A stretch of DNA of 41,528 nt from Novosphingobium sp. 18050 (GTDB lineage Bacteria > Pseudomonadota > Alphaproteobacteria > Sphingomonadales > Sphingomonadaceae), in the NCBI RefSeq assembly GCF_902706195.1, contig NZ_CACSJO010000032.1, positions 1 to 41,528 on the forward strand, written 5' to 3'. The notes under the pieces are model-generated. The model made no database searches. It was not told the origin of the DNA and saw only the letters and a list, made by a program, of their open reading frames with translations. Each line of letters begins with the position of its first letter. The stretch's first letter is position 1. Shown piece by piece: positions 8,077-15,930 of the stretch. A program made the position numbers and the translations under genes.

Positions 8077-10410
8077 CTATAGCAGCTTGTCGAGTGTGAT
8101 GGGCAGGTCACGGATGCGCTTTCCCGTTGCGTTGTAGATTGCATTGGCGACCGCCGCGCCGGTGCCGGTAATGCCGATCTCGCCGATACCGCGTGCCCCC
8201 ATGGGAGTATGCGGATCGGCGATGTCGGTCCAGATCACGTCGATTTCGGGCACGTCCATGTGGACCGGAACATGGTATTCCGAGAGGCTGGGGTTCATGA
8301 CGCGGCCGGTTCTCTCGTCGAACTGGGTCTCCTCCATCAGCGCAAGGCCAAGGCCCATGATGATGCCGCCGCGAAACTGGCTAGCCGCGGTCTTGGGGTT
8401 TAGGATGCGCCCGCAGTCGAACGAACCAAGAAAGCGGCTGACGCGCGGTTCGCCGGTCACCGAATTGACGCGCACTTCGCAGAACATCGCGGCGTGGCTG
8501 TGCATGGACCAGTGCTGCGTCTCCAGCGGGGCCGGCGCTTCTGCCGTGACGGTCACGGAGGTTTGGCCAGCCCTGGCGAGGATCGAGACATAGGTTTCAT
8601 GCAATGCGGGATCGCCAAGCTTGCACAGCCCGGCATCGCCGCTCGCCACTTCGTCCGGCTTGAGGCCGGCGAGGGGGGAATCGTTGCCCACGATTTTGAG
8701 GAGCGCTTTCACCAATGAATGATGGGCGGCGCTTACGGCTGCGCCGATTGCGGCAGTCTGCTGCGACCCGCCGGCGAGAACCACGCCGGGCAGAGTGGAG
8801 TCCCCGTAGCGGAACACCACCGCGTCCATCGACAGCCCCAGTCGATCCGCAGCGACCTGGGTCTGCGCGGTGGAAGTTCCCATGCCCATTTCGTGTGCGG
8901 CAATGTCGATGATCGCCTGGCCGTCATGGGTGAGGGTAATACGCGCCGCGCCGCCGGGCATGCGGTAGTAGGGGTAGGTTCCGGCGGCGCAGCCCATTCC
9001 TACCAGCCATTCGCCGTCGCGGGTGGAGCACGGCACTGAGCTGCGTTTATCCCACCCAAACTTCGCCGCGCCGGTGCGCCAGGCCTCGACGATGTTGCGT
9101 GAGGAAAAGGGCAGGCCCGAGATCGGCTCGTTCTTGGGCTCGTTGCGGACGCGCAGTTCGATCGGGTCGATGTCCAGCGCCGATGCCAGTTCGTCCATCG
9201 CGCATTCGAGCGCGAACGTGCCCACTGATTCCCCCGGCGCGCGCATGAAGGTATTGGCAAGCATGTCCAGTTCCACCGCCTGTACGTCGAGGCTGATCGT
9301 CTCGGAGGCATAGGCGCTGCGTGTGGCCATGATGAATGGCTCGGGCATCGCATTGCTGGCGGTCTTGGCGGTGACGCCGGTGTGGATCAGCGCCTTGAGC
9401 AGGCCCTCGCGGTCGGCGCCGAGGGCGACCCGCTGCTCGGTCAGAGAGCGGCCGCCTACCACGCGGTAGACCCCCTCTCGCGAGAGGACCAGGCGTACCG
9501 GGCGGCCAGAGGCCTTGGCCGCCATTGCTGCCAGAACCTGGTGCTGCCACAGGCACTTGCCGCCGAACCCGCCGCCTACAAACGGCGAGGTGACCACCAC
9601 CTTGTCCTCGGGAATGCCGAACATCTGGGCGATCGACCAGGCTTCGTGGGCGACTAGCTGTGAGGCATCGTGGATGCGCAGTTCGTCGCCGGTCCAAGCA
9701 GCGGTAACCGCGTGGAGCTCGATGGCGTTGTGGTTGTGGCGGGGCGTGCTGTAGCGCACGTCGACACTGACCGGCGCCCTCACGAGCGCGGCTTCGGCAT
9801 CGCCGATCTCGTTATGGAGCGGCTGGCCCATGAATGTCGCAGTGCGCGTCCCTGCTGCCTTGGCCTTGGCAAAGTGCGTCTGTGCAGGCTCGCTTTGGTA
9901 GCGCACGTGGACGAGCGAACTGGCATGGTCGGCTTGTTCCTGCGTCTCGGCCAGCACCACCGCGACGGGCTCGCCGTTCCAGTGGATGGCATCGTCCTGC
10001 ATCACCGGGAGATTGTCGCCGCCTGCGGCCTTGGGGCCAGACATGAAAACCGGCGGCGGCGCGATGCGCGGGGCATTGCGATACGTCATGACGCTCAACA
10101 CACCGGGCGAACTCTCTGCCTGCTCGGTGTCGATTGCGGCAATCCGCCCCTTCGGGACCGTGCCGAATACGAGGGCCGCGTAGACCATGCCTTGCATCGG
10201 AAATTCGGCCGCGAAAGGGGCCGTGCCGGAGACCTTGAGCGGCCCGTCCAGCCTCGAGACCGGCTTGCCGACGTGCCCGTGCCGGGAACGGATCAAGGGA
10301 TCGGGCTCGCCGCCGGGAATCCAACCATCAGGCGCAAGCGCTATGGCTTTGGCCATTACGCCTTGAACGGCGCTCTCGACGATCTGCCTGGCATCCTTCG
10401 AGATGCTCAT
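8077..10410 (-). CDS. Molybdopterin-binding subunit of a PaoABC-like aldehyde/xanthine oxidoreductase
   Basis: The large catalytic subunit of a three-subunit molybdenum hydroxylase, oxidising aldehydes or N-heterocycles with water as the oxygen donor. The 777-residue product has the N-terminal Ald_Xan a/b hammerhead (GKPVSRLDGPLKVSGTAPFA), the glycine-rich molybdopterin loop (PFVGGGFGGKCLWQHQ), and the C-terminal GARGIGEIGITG with the conserved catalytic Glu744. The C-terminus (RIRDLPITLDKLL) closely resembles the PaoC/YagR branch. The start at 10410 overlaps the stop of the FAD-subunit gene by 4 bp (ATGA), which decides it against a longer frame running back to 10902 inside that gene. No XdhC/PaoD-type maturation gene lies nearby. 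The substrate is unknown. Confidence 0.9.
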   Translation of the reverse strand: MSISKDARQIVESAVQGVMAKAIALAPDGWIPGGEPDPLIRSRHGHVGKPVSRLDGPLKVSGTAPFAAEFPMQGMVYAALVFGTVPKGRIAAIDTEQAESSPGVLSVMTYRNAPRIAPPPVFMSGPKAAGGDNLPVMQDDAIHWNGEPVAVVLAETQEQADHASSLVHVRYQSEPAQTHFAKAKAAGTRTATFMGQPLHNEIGDAEAALVRAPVSVDVRYSTPRHNHNAIELHAVTAAWTGDELRIHDASQLVAHEAWSIAQMFGIPEDKVVVTSPFVGGGFGGKCLWQHQVLAAMAAKASGRPVRLVLSREGVYRVVGGRSLTEQRVALGADREGLLKALIHTGVTAKTASNAMPEPFIMATRSAYASETISLDVQAVELDMLANTFMRAPGESVGTFALECAMDELASALDIDPIELRVRNEPKNEPISGLPFSSRNIVEAWRTGAAKFGWDKRSSVPCSTRDGEWLVGMGCAAGTYPYYRMPGGAARITLTHDGQAIIDIAAHEMGMGTSTAQTQVAADRLGLSMDAVVFRYGDSTLPGVVLAGGSQQTAAIGAAVSAAHHSLVKALLKIVGNDSPLAGLKPDEVASGDAGLCKLGDPALHETYVSILARAGQTSVTVTAEAPAPLETQHWSMHSHAAMFCEVRVNSVTGEPRVSRFLGSFDCGRILNPKTAASQFRGGIIMGLGLALMEETQFDERTGRVMNPSLSEYHVPVHMDVPEIDVIWTDIADPHTPMGARGIGEIGITGTGAAVANAIYNATGKRIRDLPITLDKLL

Positions 10411-11390
10411 GCCGTTTCTCCTGCAAGGTTGCCGAGCACGGCGATGATGGTCCTTCTGGCAAGTTCGATCTTGAAGCCGTTGTCGCTGAGCGGGCGAGCA
10501 TCGGCCAGTTCCGCATCGGCGGCTGCAGCGAAGGCAATTGCTCCGACGGGACCGCCTCGCAGGACCTCTTCCGCCCGCGAGGCGCGCCATGGTCTGTGCG
10601 CCACGCCGCCGAGGGCGATCCGCACGTCGCGGATATGGCCGTCCTCGATCTGGAGCGCGGCCGCCACCGAAACGAGCGCAAAGGCATAGCTCGATCGGTC
10701 GCGCACCTTTCGATAGGTGGAGCGCGCGGCGAACGGCTGCGGGGGGAGTTCGATCGCAGTTATCAGTTCGCCTGGATCGAGCACCGTCTCGACATGGGGC
10801 TGGTCGCCGGGAAGGCGATGCAGCTCGGTCAGCGGAATATGGCGCACGCCGGCACTGCCACGCAAATGGACGGAGGCGTCGAGCGCCACTAGCGCAACGC
10901 ACATGTCGGATGGGTGGACGGCAACGCAGGCCGGCGACGCGCCGAGGATGGCATGGTTGCGGTTAAAGCCTTCCAAGGCATCGCAGCCCTTGCCGGGACT
11001 GCGTTTATTGCATTGCCCCGCCTCGTCGTAGAAATAGGCGCAGCGGGTGCGTTGCAGCAGATTGCCGCCAACAGTCGCCATATTGCGGATCTGCGCGCTC
11101 GCCCCCGAGACGATCGCGCGTGAAAGTGCCGGATAGCGGGAGCGCACCGATCGGTGCTCTGCCACGGCGGTATTGCGGACGCCCGCACCGATGCGCAGGC
11201 CGCCGCCGGGAAGCTCCTCGATCTCATGGGAAAGGCCGGTAACGTCGACGAGAGTATCGGGACGTTCGATCTCCTCGCGCATCAGGTCTACAAGGTTGGT
11301 GCCGCCGCCCAGATATCTGGCTTGGGGGATCGTGCCCCGCCGGACCGCTTCGGCCGTGTCAGCGGCGCGGGAATAGGTGAACGGGGTCAT
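10407..11390 (-). CDS. FAD-binding subunit, PaoB-like, with extra [4Fe-4S] site
   Basis: Transfers electrons from the Fe-S subunit to the final acceptor through FAD. The 327-residue product shows the FAD-binding segments YLGGGTNLVDLM (residues ~26-37) and ATVGGNLLQRTRC (~105-117), plus the C-terminal CO-dehydrogenase flavoprotein domain. Between them is the insertion typical of PaoB/YagS and 4-hydroxybenzoyl-CoA reductase-type subunits, carrying Cys117, Cys127, Cys136 and Cys155. These are expected to hold a [4Fe-4S] cluster that ordinary xanthine dehydrogenases lack. The ATG at 11390 overlaps the Fe-S subunit stop by 4 bp (ATGA), and its own stop overlaps the large-subunit start in the same way, so all three are translationally coupled. 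Confidence 0.9.
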   Translation of the reverse strand: MTPFTYSRAADTAEAVRRGTIPQARYLGGGTNLVDLMREEIERPDTLVDVTGLSHEIEELPGGGLRIGAGVRNTAVAEHRSVRSRYPALSRAIVSGASAQIRNMATVGGNLLQRTRCAYFYDEAGQCNKRSPGKGCDALEGFNRNHAILGASPACVAVHPSDMCVALVALDASVHLRGSAGVRHIPLTELHRLPGDQPHVETVLDPGELITAIELPPQPFAARSTYRKVRDRSSYAFALVSVAAALQIEDGHIRDVRIALGGVAHRPWRASRAEEVLRGGPVGAIAFAAAADAELADARPLSDNGFKIELARRTIIAVLGNLAGETA

Positions 11391-11911
11391 TCGGCCGCCT
11401 CCGCGAGAATATCTTCTTCTGCAAACACCTCGGTAATGGCATCGACGATGCCGTTGTGCGCGCCGCAGCGGCACAGGTTCCCGCTCATCCGCTCGCGCAG
11501 TTCATCGTGGCTGAGTGAGATTGTTTCTGTACACAGGTCGGCGGTGACATGGCTGGGCACGCCGCGCCGGATTTCCTGTGCCATGCCTATGGCCGAACAT
11601 ATCTGGCCGGGGGTGCAATAGCCGCACTGGAACCCATCATGTTCGATGAACGCCTGCTGGAGCGGATGAAGCGAACCGGGCGCGCCCAGCCCCTCGATCG
11701 TGGTGACGCTGCGCCCTTCGAACTGTACCGCCAGCGCCAGACAGGAGAGGATGCGCTCGCCATCGACGAGCACGGTGCAGGCTCCGCACGCGCCCTGGTT
11801 GCAGCCCTTCTTGGTGCCTGGCAAATGCAGGTATTCACGCAAGAGATCGAGAAGCGACACGCGCGGATCGTCGGGCAGGGATACGGCAGCGCCGTTCACG
11901 GTCATGCTCAT
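11387..11911 (-). CDS. [2Fe-2S] subunit of the molybdenum oxidoreductase (PaoA/YagT-like)
   Basis: A 174-residue electron-transfer subunit. The plant-type [2Fe-2S] cluster ligands are Cys37, Cys42, Cys45 and Cys57 (KGCNQGACGACTV...SC). The second cluster, in the helical C-terminal domain, uses Cys96, Cys99, Cys147 and Cys149 (FQCGYCTPG and NLCRCGAH). It is first in the minus-strand operon Fe-S/FAD/Mo. Starts at 11911 and 11905 (MSM) are both possible. Unlike E. coli PaoA there is no twin-arginine signal ahead of the ferredoxin fold, so the complex is probably cytoplasmic. An insertion of about 15 residues (around residues 120-135) before the last Cys pair is slightly unusual. Confidence 0.9.
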   Translation of the reverse strand: MSMTVNGAAVSLPDDPRVSLLDLLREYLHLPGTKKGCNQGACGACTVLVDGERILSCLALAVQFEGRSVTTIEGLGAPGSLHPLQQAFIEHDGFQCGYCTPGQICSAIGMAQEIRRGVPSHVTADLCTETISLSHDELRERMSGNLCRCGAHNGIVDAITEVFAEEDILAEAAE

Positions 11912-12225
11912 GCGTAAGCCTCGCAATCGGAAAGGGCCGTCCGCCGTAGCCCGTCTCCGAACTAACGCCCGACTGCGCGTTTGGTGCCGCTGGTACGGCA
12001 AGCCCGGTGGCGTAGATGCCACGGACCGACCTGCGAACGGGACCAGTACCTCTGGCGCCTCTGCGAGCATTTCAGACGATGACTACGCTTTATTCTTCCC
12101 CCACGTCCTTCAAATGGCGGGATACCCCGATGATGCCGCATCATGCACGTTATCGCCGGTTTCGCTTTATCGCGTGACGCCGCCGCGTTACGATCGCAGC
12201 TCAACAGGGAGAGACTAAGAAAATC
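11912..12225. other. Divergent intergenic region with no gene
   Basis: Separates the molybdenum oxidoreductase operon from the SPFH-NfeD operon and must contain both promoters. Apart from the 15-bp palindrome and the ribosome-binding site GGGAGAGA just before 12226, I see no feature that can be supported. Confidence 0.5.
12130..12144. promoter_or_regulatory. Perfect 7-1-7 palindrome in a divergent promoter region
   Basis: ATGATGC-C-GCATCAT, with arms at 12130-12136 and 12138-12144, in the 314-bp gap between the molybdenum oxidoreductase operon (minus) and the SPFH gene (plus). It could be a dimeric repressor operator. It lies 82 bp before the SPFH start. No regulator gene is adjacent, so the assignment rests on symmetry alone. 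Confidence 0.3.
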
Positions 12226-13218
12226 ATGGGAAGTTTACTCGTCGCGTTGATCGCAGTGGTCGCGATGTTCCTCGTCATGGGCGTGCGCGTCGTGCGGCAA
12301 GGCTATGTCTACACCGTCGAGCGCCTGGGCAAGTTCACGCTGGCGGCTGAGCCTGGTCTGCACATCATAATCCCGTTCGTCGACCGCGTCGGCCAGAAGG
12401 TGAACATGATGGAGCAGGTGCTCGATATCCCCGGTCAGGAAATCATCACCAAGGACAACGCCATGGTCGGCGTCGACGCGGTAGTGTTCTTCCAGGTACT
12501 CGACGCCGGCAAGGCGGCCTACGAGGTGCACAACCTGCAACTGGCAGTTATGGCGCTGACGACTACCAATTTGCGAACCGTGATGGGTTCGATGGACCTG
12601 GATGAGACGTTGTCCAAGCGGGACGAGATCAATGCAAGGCTGCTCGTGGTGGTCGATCATGCGACCGCGCCGTGGGGCCTTAAGATTACCCGTGTCGAGA
12701 TCAAGGACATTCGCCCGCCACTCGACATCTCGAATGCGATGGCGCGTCAGATGAAGGCCGAGCGTGAGAAGAGGGCCGAAATCCTGGAAGCGGAAGGCCG
12801 CCGCGCATCCGAGATACTCAAGGCCGAGGGGCAGAAGCAGTCCCAAATCCTTGCAGCGGAAGGGCGCCGTGAAGCTGCCTACCGCGATTCCGAGGCGCGC
12901 GAGCGCGAAGCCGAAGCAGAGGCCAAGGCAACGCGGATGGTTAGCGAGGCGATCTCGGATTCTGGCGTGCAAGCGATCAACTACTTCGTTGCGCAGAAAT
13001 ATGTCGATGCGATCGGAAAGTTCGCGACCTCGCCCAATGCCAAAACGATCCTGTTCCCGGTTGAGGCGACGCAGCTGATGGGGACTCTGGGCGGGATCGG
13101 CGAACTGGCGAAGGAAGCGCTTTCAGGCTCTTCCACTCCGGCCACGACCGCCGCTCGGCCGGCGACTTTCCCGACCCGTCCCGGCGTGCCGCCGGCCGGT
13201 CCTTCCGGGGCACCATGA
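12226..13218 (+). CDS. SPFH/stomatin-family membrane protease-associated protein (QmcA-like)
   Basis: A 330-residue membrane scaffold protein. It has an N-terminal transmembrane or hairpin segment (residues ~2-20) and an SPFH/band-7 domain (GYVYTVERLGKFTLAAEPGL to IKDIRPPLDI, residues ~27-170). A long alanine/glutamate-rich coiled coil follows (ERKKR-like heptads, residues ~175-245), then a Pro/Ala-rich tail. Such proteins form multimeric rings in flotillin-like membrane microdomains and modulate FtsH-type proteolysis. It is paired with an NfeD protein by a 4-bp overlap, the standard SPFH-NfeD operon. The start is supported by GGGAGAGA 12-20 bp upstream. Confidence 0.9.
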   Translation: MGSLLVALIAVVAMFLVMGVRVVRQGYVYTVERLGKFTLAAEPGLHIIIPFVDRVGQKVNMMEQVLDIPGQEIITKDNAMVGVDAVVFFQVLDAGKAAYEVHNLQLAVMALTTTNLRTVMGSMDLDETLSKRDEINARLLVVVDHATAPWGLKITRVEIKDIRPPLDISNAMARQMKAEREKRAEILEAEGRRASEILKAEGQKQSQILAAEGRREAAYRDSEAREREAEAEAKATRMVSEAISDSGVQAINYFVAQKYVDAIGKFATSPNAKTILFPVEATQLMGTLGGIGELAKEALSGSSTPATTAARPATFPTRPGVPPAGPSGAP

Positions 13219-13667
13219 TGGCGATGCCTTTCGACCTCGAGCCGCACTATACCTGGCTGGTGATTGGGCTGGTGCTGGCGGTGGCCGAGATGGCGATACC
13301 CGGCGTGTTCCTGATATGGATGGCAGGGGCGGCGCTGGCCACAGGCATGCTGACCTGGATGGTGGCGATCGAACTGCCAGCGCAAGTGTCGATCTTCTCG
13401 GTGCTCTCAATCCTGGCGGTGTTCGCCGGACGCAAGTATCTGGCGCGTCATCCGGTTGTTGCCGCCGATCCGCTGATGAACCAGCGCGGCGCACGTGCCG
13501 TGGGCGAGAGCGTAGTCGTTACCGAGGCAATCGTCGGCGGTAGCGGCCGCGTGCGGCTAGGTGACAGCGAATGGATGGCGCGCGGCGAGGATGCGGCGCT
13601 GGGAACGCGCCTTCGCGTAACGGCTGTCGACGGATCAGTGCTGCTGGTAAGCGTGCCGCCTGCCTGA
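13215..13667 (+). CDS. NfeD-like membrane protein
   Basis: A 150-residue partner of the SPFH protein. Residues ~15-75 form two or three transmembrane helices (TWLVIGLVLAVAEMAIPGVF, then SIFSVLSILAVF), followed by an OB-fold NfeD domain with the typical RGARAVGESVVV and GRVRLGDSEWMARGED motifs. It lacks the N-terminal ClpP-type protease domain of long NfeD proteins, so it is the short NfeD1b class. The start codon overlaps the preceding stop (ATGATGG), implying coupled translation. Confidence 0.88.
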   Translation: MMAMPFDLEPHYTWLVIGLVLAVAEMAIPGVFLIWMAGAALATGMLTWMVAIELPAQVSIFSVLSILAVFAGRKYLARHPVVAADPLMNQRGARAVGESVVVTEAIVGGSGRVRLGDSEWMARGEDAALGTRLRVTAVDGSVLLVSVPPA

Positions 13668-14013
13668 TCGACTGCGACATGCCGGTTGGTGGGCGAGGAA
13701 GCCGTTTGGCCTGCATATGTTGTCGACGGTCGTTCTTGAGAGAACCATTGGTTCGGTCGCAATGGAGAAGGCGGTCGATTACCACCCAGACAGGCCTGTT
13801 CGGATCGAGCAATTTGAGCAGAAACGGGCAGCGGCTGTTCCGCGCTTCCTTTGCGACGCGAGCCCAATTGCGGGCAGAGCGGATCGTTTGGGCGATGCTC
13901 TTCTTGAACGGGGCTAACTGGTAGCAGATGCGTCGTGACAGCGTTACACTTGCCACCGGCTTCGAGCCGATCGTGAGTCCGGAGTATGCGGGCAGCGAGT
14001 TGCAGGAGAGAAC
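13668..14013. other. Gap of 346 bp before the P450 gene
   Basis: No gene is supported. A minus-strand frame through this stretch looks superficially protein-like (basic, Leu-rich) but continues antisense into the P450 gene and has no start signal of its own. The last bases contain the P450 ribosome-binding site (CAGGAGAGAAC before ATG 14014). The P450 promoter should lie here. Confidence 0.5.
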
Positions 14014-15330
14014 ATGAACGATATGCCCGGCGAGTTTGAAGCCCATGATTTCTTCCGCAGCGATCGGTTTATCGATGATCCGTACGGTTATTTCGATTAC
14101 CTGAGGGAACAGTCGCCGGTGGTCCGCGAGCCGCATCAGGGTATCGTCATGGTAACCGGCTACGCCGAAGCGCTCGAAGTCTACAACGATCCCGCCCGGT
14201 TCTCGTCCTGCATGTCGACGACAGGACCGTTCGCGGGCTGCCCCATTCCTTTGGCAGGTCACGAAAACGAAGACATTTCCGAACTGATCGAAACCTACCG
14301 CGACCAGACCCCCTTCAGCGATCAGCTTCCGACCATGGATCCGCCGACCCACTCCGCCCATAGAGCGTTGCTGATGTCGCTGATCACGCCGAAACGCCTC
14401 AAAGAGAATGAGGAGTTCATGTGGAAGCTGGCCGAGCAGCAGATCGACACGTTTATTTCCCGTGGCGAGTGCGAGTTCATGGACGATTTCGCCCAGCCCT
14501 TCGCCGTGCTCGTTGTCTCGGATCTGCTGGGCGTGCCTCCCGAGGATCGCACAGAATTCCGCAAGCACCTGATCCGCGTGGAGCAGGAAAGTGGCGGAGC
14601 CGTGGTCGGCGGTACGGACGGCGAGGTCAACCATGGGCCGCTCGTCTGGCTTTACGATACGTTCTCTAAATACATCGAGGACCGTAGGCAAAATCCCAGG
14701 GAGGATATCCTGACCGGGCTCGCCAAGGCCACCTTCCCCGGCGGTGAGGTGCCGGAGCCGCTCGATGTTGCCCGGATTGCGGCCAATCTGTTCGCTGCCG
14801 GCCAAGAAACCACGGTGCGTTTGCTAAGCTATGCTTTCAAGGTGGTGGGCGAACGCCCTGACCTTCAGAAACGCCTTCGCGAGGATCGCAGTCTCATCCC
14901 CAATTTCGTCGAGGAATGCCTGCGAATTGAGGGCCCCGTAAAGGGCGACTTCCGATTGGCGAAAAAGCCGACGAGCGTAGGAGGGGTCGATGTTCCCGCC
15001 GGCGCTTTCCTTTACATCGCCAACAGCGCCGCCAACCGGGATTCGCGCAAGTTCGAAAACCCCGGAGAATTCGAGCTGGACCGTAAGAATGCCCGCCTGC
15101 ATGTGGCATTCGGCGCTGGCCGCCATGCGTGTCCGGGCGCTCCTTTGGCGCGGGCCGAAGCGGTTGTAAGCCTCAATCGCATGTTCGATCGGACCAGCGA
15201 CATCCGCATCTCCGAGAAGGTCCACGGACCGGCCGACGCTCGGCGCTACAGCTATTTGCCCACGTTCATCCTGCGTGGATTGACGCACATCGCCCTGGAG
15301 TTCGATCCGGTAGAGGCCGCTCCGCGATGA
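14014..15330 (+). CDS. Cytochrome P450 (class I, ferredoxin-dependent)
   Basis: A soluble bacterial P450 monooxygenase of 438 residues. Diagnostic elements are the I-helix oxygen-activation motif AGQETT (Gly263-Thr267, with Glu265 where Asp is common), the K-helix ExxR (ECLR), and the haem loop FGAGRHACPGAPLAR with ligand Cys373. A ferredoxin gene overlaps its stop by 4 bp, so its redox partner is encoded with it; the ferredoxin reductase must come from elsewhere. GGAG precedes the ATG. The N-terminus lacks a membrane anchor. The substrate is unknown. Its length, slightly above the ~400 of CYP101-type enzymes, comes partly from an insertion at residues ~68-100 (CMSTTGPFAGCPIPLAG). Confidence 0.92.
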   Translation: MNDMPGEFEAHDFFRSDRFIDDPYGYFDYLREQSPVVREPHQGIVMVTGYAEALEVYNDPARFSSCMSTTGPFAGCPIPLAGHENEDISELIETYRDQTPFSDQLPTMDPPTHSAHRALLMSLITPKRLKENEEFMWKLAEQQIDTFISRGECEFMDDFAQPFAVLVVSDLLGVPPEDRTEFRKHLIRVEQESGGAVVGGTDGEVNHGPLVWLYDTFSKYIEDRRQNPREDILTGLAKATFPGGEVPEPLDVARIAANLFAAGQETTVRLLSYAFKVVGERPDLQKRLREDRSLIPNFVEECLRIEGPVKGDFRLAKKPTSVGGVDVPAGAFLYIANSAANRDSRKFENPGEFELDRKNARLHVAFGAGRHACPGAPLARAEAVVSLNRMFDRTSDIRISEKVHGPADARRYSYLPTFILRGLTHIALEFDPVEAAPR

Positions 15331-15533
15331 ATGTCCATGTCGATACGGATCTCTGCGCGGGTTTCGGAATCTGCGTCGGAATCTGCCCGGAGGTGTTTGA
15401 ACTGCACGAAGACGGCTACGCCACTGTGCTGGTTAGCGAAGTACCGCCAGAGCTTGAGGATCTGGTACGCCGGGCGGTCAGTCAGTGTCCGGCGCAAGCG
15501 ATTTCCATAAGCGGAGATTCCTCAGCGGTCTGA
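15327..15533 (+). CDS. [3Fe-4S]-type ferredoxin, P450 redox partner
   Basis: A 68-residue ferredoxin. The ligands are Cys10, Cys16 and Cys54 (LCAGFGIC and SQCPAQAI). The position where a [4Fe-4S] ferredoxin has its second cysteine is Phe13, so a [3Fe-4S] cluster is expected, as in actinobacterial P450 ferredoxins such as the Streptomyces Suac/Suab type. An additional Cys20 (VGICPEVF) is present where relatives often have Ala or Thr. The ATGA overlap with the P450 gene implies coupled synthesis, and the pairing strongly suggests it is the electron donor for that P450. Confidence 0.9.
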   Translation: MNVHVDTDLCAGFGICVGICPEVFELHEDGYATVLVSEVPPELEDLVRRAVSQCPAQAISISGDSSAV

Positions 15534-15930
15534 GCCCGGGGAAGGGCTCGTCGGAATTAACGTCTGCCCCTGCGGCGCAGTCGAAAAATAGTGCGCCGCT
15601 GATGCACGCCCATGGCGCGTCGAAGGTGATCGGCGGCCAGCGAAAGCAGGTATTTTGATGAGTGTTTTACCCCCGCCGGGCCGCGATCGGCGGGGCGCGG
15701 CGGATTACAGGCGGTCGGGAGTGGATCAATGCTCGGCGGGCAAGGCATTGACGATGGGGTGCCGCCCATGACGCAAAAAGGGCTAGTCGCATTGCTCACC
15801 TTACGTGGCGTGCCATGTTCATTGGACGCAGAAATTGGCGCATGACGCCGATATCGAAGCAGGACGGGGTTCCCCTTCTCCATCGGAACATGCGACCATG
15901 TGATTGAAGAGTGATCGCCTGGAGCTGAAC
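15534..15930. other. Gap between ferredoxin and LysR genes
   Basis: About 400 bp without a supportable gene. It contains the GC-rich hairpin at 15671-15695, and the LysR promoter is expected here. No obvious T-N11-A pair flanked by symmetry stood out. Confidence 0.45.
15671..15695 (+). terminator. GC-rich hairpin downstream of the P450-ferredoxin pair
   Basis: CCCCGCCG (15671-15678) pairs with CGGCGGGG (15688-15695) around a 9-nt loop, 138 bp after the ferredoxin stop. No T-run follows, so termination is uncertain. The site could also be a structured part of the LysR-gene leader. Confidence 0.3.

Noticed and set aside
9670..10689. 339-residue plus-strand frame opposite the molybdenum operon
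   Set aside because: It lies fully antisense to the large and FAD subunits and has no recognisable protein features.
10411..10902. N-terminal extension of the molybdenum subunit to 941 residues
   Set aside because: The extension lies inside the FAD-subunit gene in another frame, is Arg/Pro-rich without domain features, and the ATGA overlap at 10407-10410 gives a normal start.
13519..14805. 428-residue minus-strand frame opposite nfeD and the P450 gene
   Set aside because: Antisense shadow: the plus strand carries unmistakable NfeD and P450 sequences, and the minus frame has no motif or ribosome-binding site.
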